DNA of 64,000 bases, taken from contig BQKZ01000087.1 in NCBI GenBank assembly GCA_036244855.1, positions 1 through 64,000 on the forward strand. The letters run 5' to 3'. Both the position numbers and the translations under genes were made by a program. Below, in pieces: positions 58,376 to 64,000 of the stretch. The notes below the pieces were generated by a model, which was not told where the DNA came from, ran no database searches, and saw only the letters and a program-made list of their open reading frames with translations. Every line of letters starts with the position of its first letter. Positions within the stretch are counted from its first letter, which is position 1. This DNA is from Temnopleurus reevesii (lineage: Eukaryota > Echinodermata > Echinoidea > Temnopleuroida > Temnopleuridae).

Positions 58376-58764
58376 GGACAGTCACACCAACATATTGATC
58401 TTNCTCAGCTGCAATACTTACAGGTAAATAAGTTGTATTTAATAAGTTAGCATTACGTCAAAAATATCTAAAGGGCATGCAGCATATGATGTACTTTAGA
58501 AATTACGCTCCTTTGTATCATTTGATTTTATTTGTTCCGTAATTACAGGTAGTTTATAGTCTAAACGACTTGTTGAGGGCGCTGTATCCTCCAGACCACC
58601 TTTTATTTAATTGCTGCCAAACTGAAAATTCAAGGGCAATGGGTGCATTCTCAAGTTCTGTACAAATATAAATGATCACGCCATCTATTGGTCGCGCTAG
58701 CTTTTTGAATTCCGCCAGCAAGAGATTCATCCACCTGAGCTGGCATTAGAATCTATATTCCTTG

Positions 58765-58880
58765 AAATCTATAAGTGACTCATACCTGCTCTTGGTAAAG
58801 CCGGCGTAATAATGCTGCATTAGAAGTGCGCTTAAAACTTGTCATAAAAACGTGATAGGCGCTGAAAGAATACAACAAAA
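58765..58880 (+). mobile_element. SINE body fragment
   Basis: CTTGGTAAAGCCGGCGTAAT, GAAGTGCGCTTAAAACTTG and CGTGATAGGCGCTGAAAG follow the SINE 3' part in order. Confidence 0.55.
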
Positions 58881-58962
58881 TGATACAAAATAAAAAGCAA
58901 TACAATGTAAATATCGTCGATTAAATGTGTACAATCAGAAAATGAACATCATCTTTATCCAG

Positions 58963-59267
58963 TTGTCTTGAAGGGCACACGTTCCGCTTCAGTGATCGGG
59001 GTGAGATCGGGGTGAAGGGTAAAGGGACCATGAGAACGTACTTCTTAAAGGAAAACGAGGTGCACCTCATGAACGAGATCATGGGCATTATCACCATCAT
59101 CATCATCATCATCATCATTATTATTTGTATTATTATTATCATTATTACTATCATTATCTCCAACCAGTTGTCTTGAAGGGCACACGTTCCACTTCAGTGA
59201 GAGGGGCGAGATCGTGGTGAAGGGTAAAGGAACCATGAGAACGTACTTCTTAGAGAAGATCATGGGT

Positions 59268-59317
<50 letters not shown>

Positions 59318-60739
59318 TATTTGTATTATAGCATTTCCCGGCCAAAATCGAAATAATAGCATTGGATTTAATTTTCTTTTATTTCAAATTCGTCATATTC
59401 CGTGAACTCGGAGATATCCCTGGTTTAAATTCCTTTTTCTTGCTTATGAATCCATGATGTTGTCATTTGAATGCGTGGTAGTATCATTCAAATTGATTGC
59501 AATTTGCCTTTTTTAGTGAAGCTGTCGTTCTATTAAGCACAAATCCGTTCTCTGTCTCTCGGCAGCACGACTTTATCGTTCGAATTCATTTCTAGTATAT
59601 CAAATTAGCACATTTTGCATTTTAATTTGCTCTATCGTTTAGGGCGTTTTCAGTGCTCATTATATTTTTTCTTTATTTGTTTATTCTCTCTTGTCTACAA
59701 AATTCTTTTTATTTACTTTTTTATACAATCTTTGATCAATTTTCTTCTCTCTTTATTTTTCGTATGAATTCATACCATACAATGGTTGATTAATGCAAGG
59801 ACTTCCAATGATGATCAAGTTAAGAATGAGATTAAGCTTACTTATCAATTAGTCTAAGCACATAAAATGAAAGTAATGAAAATTATGTATATATCTGTCT
59901 ATATTATGATTCATCTGATTTATATTCATCGTGGGTGACGGGGAAAGAAAGAGTTACATAAAATGAGTGGAGCTTGGAACATGAGTATGTAAAATTGAGT
60001 CTTTAGCCATCAATCTGCTGTCGGTCCAAAACTGTACAAAGAAGCTAATTTTTTTAACATTTCCCTAGATTGTAAAACACTTACCATGCATTCCCCTGTA
60101 TTACTCCCCTGCATTCTTAACTTGAATGATATCTTTCAGAAAAAGAATTCCANAGTGAGAGGGGCGAGATCGTGGTGAAGGGTAAAGGGATCATGAGAAC
60201 GTACTTCCTCGAAGTGAATGAGGGGCACCTGAAGGAGGAGATCATGGGCATCATGGACATCATCATCATCATCATCATTATTATTATCATTATCATTATT
60301 ATCTCCATCCAGTTGTCTTGAAGGGCACATGTTCCGCTTCAGTGAGAGGGGCGAGATCGTGATGAAGGGTAAAGGGGCCATGAGGACGTACTTCTTAAAG
60401 GAGAACGAGTGGCACCTAATGGACGAGATCACGGGCATTATCACCATCATCGAGAGGGGCGAGATCGTGGTGAAGGGTAAAGGGACCATGAGGACGTACT
60501 TCTTAGAGGACAACAAGGGGCACCTCATGGATGAGATCATGAGCATTATCACCATCATCATCATCATCATCATTATTTTATTATCATCATTATTACTATC
60601 ATTATCTCCAACCAGTTTTCTTGAAGGTCACACGTTCCGCTTCAGTGAGAGGGGCGAGATCGTAGTGAAGGGTAAAGGGACCATGAAGACGTACTTCCTC
60701 AAAGAGAACGAGGGGCACCTCATGGATGAGATCATGGGT
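58963..60739 (+). repeat. Array of six truncated C-terminal exon copies joined to (ATC/ATT)n
   Basis: Copies are at 58963-59086, 59168-59266, 60154-60249, 60313-60436, 60452-60544 and 60616-60739. Those with a 5' end carry the CCAG acceptor and GTCTTGAAGGGCACA start. All stop at GAGATCATGGGC (or one-base variants), exactly where the true exon continues with AAGGGGGTGTC, and run straight into ATC/ATT repeats. These repeats lead, through TATCTCCAACCAG, to the next copy. The copy at 60452 lacks its first 35 bases and is fused directly to the preceding one. Non-array DNA separates 59330-60100. None has the 3' part or a donor. Confidence 0.9.
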
Positions 60740-60813
60740 ATTATCACCACTACCACCATTATCATCATCATCATCATCATTATAATTAAGTTCATTATCA
60801 TTTCTCCAACCAG

Positions 60814-61022
60814 TTGTCTTGAAGGGCACACGTTCCGCTTCAGTGAGAGGGGCGAGATCGTGGTGAAGGGTAAAGGGACCATGAGGACGTACTTCTTAGA
60901 GGAGAACGAGGGGCATCCGATGGATGAGATCATGGGCAAGGGGGTGTCGAAGGCCAGCACACCAGAGAAGACCGACAGGTGTAAGTCACCCCCAGAGACG
61001 CCGACCAATAGGATGGCCAATG
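60814..61022 (+). CDS. GUCY1B2: Guanylate cyclase C-terminal exon, complete copy 1
   Basis: The exon has acceptor CCAACCAG and donor GTAAGA and is 209 bases long. It enters in phase 2 (the first T completes a codon) and leaves in phase 1. It encodes CLEGHTFRFSERGEIVVKGK and GTMRTYFLEENEGHPMDEIMG, the end of the catalytic domain including the conserved GxxxVKGKG stretch with its phosphate-contacting Lys. A Ser/Pro/Lys-rich tail (KGVSKASTPEKTDRCKSPPE) follows. A second nearly identical complete copy is at 62381-62589. Which of the two is spliced in, or whether one is an allelic copy, cannot be told. An internal GTGTAAGT (from 60979) is a possible alternative donor. Confidence 0.85.
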
Positions 61023-61064
61023 GTAAGATTCAAACAGTTTTTTGTTTTCTTCTTTATTGAAGTC

Positions 61065-61360
61065 TGTATCACACCTTTCGCGTTAACAGCCAATGTCTGT
61101 CCAGTGTTCATGAAAATTCTGCACCTCGGAATAGTCAAACTAGATAGATAGTGTATTACAAATGTTCTGTTTATTATAAATATTATCAAATTTGGCAGAT
61201 GCTCCGTGGACGCAGGAACATGAGGGAAAACGGCTTGACTGAAGATGGAGGCGCTCGGCTTGCATACATTAGAGTCAGCTAAGCGTCTTTCCTTCGTATT
61301 TGGGGTCACGAAGAATCTTTAAAATTCCATGAATGCTGGACAGACATTGCCTGTAATCTG
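61065..61360. mobile_element. Family B repeat
   Basis: ATCACACCTTTCGCGTTAAC, AGCCAATGTCTGTCCAGTGT, AGTCAGCTAAGCGTCTTTCC and CATGAATGCTGGACAGACAT. The same insertion follows the second complete exon at 62635-62920. Confidence 0.75.
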
Positions 61361-61520
61361 TGTGATCCACAATTTAATTGCTTAGGTGGTGTTTTACCAA
61401 GTCATTCGTAAAATTAATTAGGAACTACTTTAAAAAAAGACAGGTCATGTACACTGTTATTGGATTGGAGCCAACTTCTGACAAGCAGTCATTATATCTG
61501 AAATACATTCCAAGGATATG

Positions 61521-61614
61521 ATATACAATACTGTTATTCTATCCCGTCTAGACTATGCTGACATTATACTACAATCCTCAAGTGAACAACTAATTAGTCA
61601 AATGCAAAAACTTC
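61521..61614 (+). pseudogene. LINE reverse-transcriptase fragment
   Basis: Reads IYNTVILSRLDYADIILQSS then SEQLISQMQKL, the conserved stretch near the end of the reverse-transcriptase region of CR1/RTE-like LINEs (the xxLDYxD motif). It is cut at the N at 61615. The sequence just after the N (TTACTCCCCTGCATTCTTAA) is also found, identical, before the N at 60153. Confidence 0.7.
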
Positions 61615-61944
61615 NATTACTCCCCTGCATTCTTAACTTGAATGATATCTTTCAGAAAAAGAATTCCAGCCGCTAAATTTAAAAGCTAGAAATGACGCTC
61701 CGGTGATCACTGACTATTTTTAATGCTAACTGACTCGTTTCTCAATCGAATGATAAGACCTCACAAATATTCTACAAACGTCGCAAATGTGATGAAAAAA
61801 TACAAAAATTGAACGACAATTTGCACGGCAAAAACGATCTACGTTAATTCAAATGGAAAAAGTATTGATTCAAATGAAAATCCTGAGAATTTGGCCGGAA
61901 AATCCTATATTATTATCATTATTACTATCATTATCTCCAACCAG

Positions 61945-62070
61945 GGGCCTGTAACTTAAAGGAGATACGATAAATTTTCAATTAATCGTATCTCTATGGT
62001 ACATGATTTGCCATAGACTTACGATAAATATTTATCGTAAGTTTAATTGCATCTTTTATGTTACAGACCC
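61945..62070. mobile_element. 126-bp MITE inserted in a splice acceptor
   Basis: The terminal repeats GGGCCTGTAAC and GTTACAGACCC differ by one base. The element is flanked by CAG on both sides (61942-61944 and 62071-62073), i.e. a 3-bp target duplication of the acceptor CAG itself. Inside are the palindrome CTTACGATAAATATTTATCG and a second hairpin around GATACGATAAATTTTC. The duplicated CAG leaves an intact AG in front of the exon copy at 62074. Confidence 0.9.
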
Positions 62071-62073
62071 CAG

Positions 62074-62305
62074 TTGTCTTGAAGGGCACACGTTCCGCTT
62101 CAGTGAGAGGGTCGAGATCGTGGTGAAGGGTAAAGGGACCATGAGGACGTACTTCTTAAAGGAGAACGAGTGGCACCTAATGGACGAGATCACGGGCATT
62201 ATCATCATCAGTGAGAGGGGCGAGATCGTGGTGAAGGGTAAAGGGACCATGAGGACGTACTCTTTAGAGGAGAACGAAGGGCACCTCATGGATGAGATCA
62301 TGGGC
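62074..62305 (+). repeat. Two further truncated C-terminal exon copies
   Basis: Copies at 62074-62197 and 62210-62305 are fused head to tail, as the pair at 60313-60544 is, with the same distinguishing bases (GAGTGGCACCTAATGGACGA). The group 62074-62589 is therefore a secondary duplication of 60313-61022 with one copy lost. Confidence 0.88.
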
Positions 62306-62380
62306 ATTATCACCATCATCATCAACATCATTATTTTTATTATTATTATCATTATTACTATCATTTATTTCTCCAACCAG

Positions 62381-62589
62381 TTGTCTTGAAGGGCACACGT
62401 TCCGCTTCAGTGAGAGGGGCGAGATCGTGGTGAAGGGGAAAGGCACCATGAGGACGTACTTCCTCGAAGAGAACGAGGGGCATCCGATGGATGAGATCAT
62501 GGGTAAGGGGGTCTCCAAGGCTAGCACACCGGAGAAGACCGACAGGTGTAAGTCGCCACCAGAGACGCCTACCAATAGAATGGCCAATG
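62381..62589 (+). CDS. GUCY1B2: Guanylate cyclase C-terminal exon, complete copy 2
   Basis: This copy has the same 209-base length, acceptor, donor and phases as the copy at 60814-61022, and encodes nearly the same residues. About 600 bases of following intron are also shared (61023-61510 against 62590-63060), so this is a segmental duplication of exon plus intron. Within the duplication the LINE fragment at 61521 is absent from this copy. If both exons were spliced in tandem the frame would break, because each enters in phase 2 and leaves in phase 1. They should therefore be mutually exclusive, or one is unused. Confidence 0.8.
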
Positions 62590-64000
62590 GTAAGATTCCA
62601 ATGCCCTTCTTTTTTAATCTTTACTTTATTGAAGTCTATATCACACCTTTGCGTTTACAGCCAGTGTTCATGAAAAGTCTGCACCTCGGAATAATCAAAC
62701 TAGATAGATGGTATAATTATTACAAAGCTGTGTTTATTATATATATTATCAAATTTGGCAGATGCTCCGTGGACGCAGGAACATGGGGGTATATGCTTGA
62801 CTGAACATGAAGGTGCTCGGCTGGCGTGCGTAAGCGTCAGCTAACCGTCTCCCCCTGTATTGCGATCATGGAGAATCTTTAAAATTCCATGAACGCTGAA
62901 CAGACATTGCCTGTAAGAGTAATGTGTGATCCACAATTTAATTGCTTAGGTGGTGTTTTACCAAGTCATTCATGAAATTAGGAACTACTTTATGAAAGAA
63001 AGACCACACTGCTATTGGATTGGAGCCACCTCCTGACAAGCAGTTATTACATTTGACAGATGCTCTAAGCAGTGCTAAGAATTAAAAATATGAAGAAATG
63101 ATGCATAGCTGACGCCAATGTATCAGTACATTGACCACCACCGAACGCCTTCCACGTCGGTCAGGCGTCATCCCTCTGCATTTCCGCATTCACAAATCGT
63201 CTATTATTTTATTTACTGATACTGGGAAGACGCTGGCTATAAGCGCAAAGGTGCGGTTGAGCTTTATTATTCTGAATCATTCAGCACACTACCAGTAGTT
63301 CTGGAAGTCGTATGTACAAGAACGACTTGTTGAATCTCCACCCATAATGACTGATGCGCTTATTTATATCTGGCTACATTTCTCGTTATAAATAATTTTT
63401 GTTCATTCTTTCAGTGTACAATTGTATGACTATCTGCCACATTTTTGGCAAATAGTCATAAAGCAAGCTTGAAAAAATGTTTAGTACAAATAGCATTTAT
63501 TTAACAAATGGTTAAATTTCATTACCAAAAGATTTTTTCATCTATGTTTAGCATTGTACATTTCATTTTTCATCTGTTTTATATAAGCACTTGATTTATT
63601 ATGATTTGCCAAATTCCAATTCTATTTCACATGTATTGCGAGTGTACTTTCATATGGTTGATTTCGTGCACTCTAAGTGATCACGCACATATCGAGCAAA
63701 TACATTTTCAAGTTTGAATCACTTTTAGATAGGAAACTCAAACTCATACTTAATTTGCATTTAATTTTTAATTTCAGCAAACAAATGAATAGTCTTTGCT
63801 ATGTTTTTGAACACTTCTTCCAATTTATGCAATACATTATGCACGCACAGATAATTTCATCAAATTTCATCTTGTTAGCAAGCAGCACAAACCAAATGGA
63901 ACATTATTTATTTTGTTTTTTAAAGCAAAATGGACAGTAGCTTTTGTGGTCCTTCAGCTACATAGCTGACAAAAATGCAAATCACTTTCTTTTCTTCATG
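62590..64000 (+). other. GUCY1B2: Downstream intron
   Basis: It repeats the intron following the first complete C-terminal exon to about 63060. Family B repeats lie at 62635-62920 and 63050-63270. Beyond 63280 the DNA is AT-rich with nothing recognisable. The following coding exon is not in the window. Confidence 0.7.
63050..63270. mobile_element. Family B repeat
   Basis: GATGCATAGCTGACGCCAAT, CCTTCCACGTCGGTCAGGCG and GACGCTGGCTATAAGCGCAA, with GGTGCGGTTGAGC as outer arm. Confidence 0.65.

Larger units (their letters stand above)
61023..62380 (+). other. Region between the two complete C-terminal exons
   Basis: It holds a family B repeat (61065-61360), a LINE fragment, an N at 61615, a MITE and two truncated exon copies. 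61680-61920 shows nothing recognisable. Confidence 0.75.

Overview
This is animal nuclear DNA: AT-rich, almost entirely non-coding, with GT/AG introns, tRNA-derived SINEs, LINE 3' ends, many foldback MITEs and long microsatellites. The SINE type, the density of palindromic MITEs and a replication-type histone H3 gene in opposite orientation suggest an echinoderm, most likely a sea urchin. That is inference; no species marker was read.

One gene dominates. From about 10.7 kb to at least 62.6 kb the plus strand encodes a soluble (NO-sensing) guanylate cyclase of the beta-2 type (GUCY1B2-like). Exon 1 ends exactly at the initiator ATG (10694-10696). Nine further exons with phase-compatible junctions (24355-24428, 37750-37844, 40802-41065, 43852-44033, 50505-50910, 52597-52793, 53957-54080, 55171-55319, 55999-56145) give an unbroken 547-codon reading frame. 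It covers the heme-binding HNOB domain (His103; Tyr133/Ser135/Arg137), the HNOBA/PAS region, the coiled-coil linker and the first half of the catalytic domain (Asp460, Glu500, Asp504). The next catalytic exon, which should carry the Asn/Arg of the active site, is not visible. The C-terminal exon follows in many copies, two of them complete (60814-61022 and 62381-62589). Its 3' end is open, so the gene continues beyond the window.

The most unusual feature is that this gene is full of partial copies of its own exons. The 3' half of exon 4 is repeated seven times with its splice donor. The 5' part of exon 5 occurs twice upstream of the true exon. Exon 7 is present twice in a 1-kb duplication, and its 3' end recurs twice more. 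Exon 8 has three fragments, exon 10 has one, and the C-terminal exon has about ten copies joined to (ATC/ATT)n runs. Where the expected catalytic exon should lie, a complete 136-codon histone H3 gene sits on the minus strand. It has a 3' stem-loop but substitutions at very conserved sites, including Lys4 to Thr.

Layout: 1-10000 is upstream intergenic DNA with tandem repeats, SINE and LINE remnants and MITEs. 10000-10696 is the probable promoter and 5' UTR. Introns 1 and 2 (13 kb each) hold a 497-base gap, tandem arrays and foldback elements. 37.7-56.1 kb holds most coding exons and their fragments. 56.2-58.9 kb holds MITE-like copies and the H3 gene. 58.9-62.6 kb is the C-terminal exon array. 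62.6-64.0 kb is intron with repeats. Single N characters at 17145, 44517, 51702, 58403, 60153 and 61615 look like contig joins, so some duplications may be assembly or haplotype artefacts.
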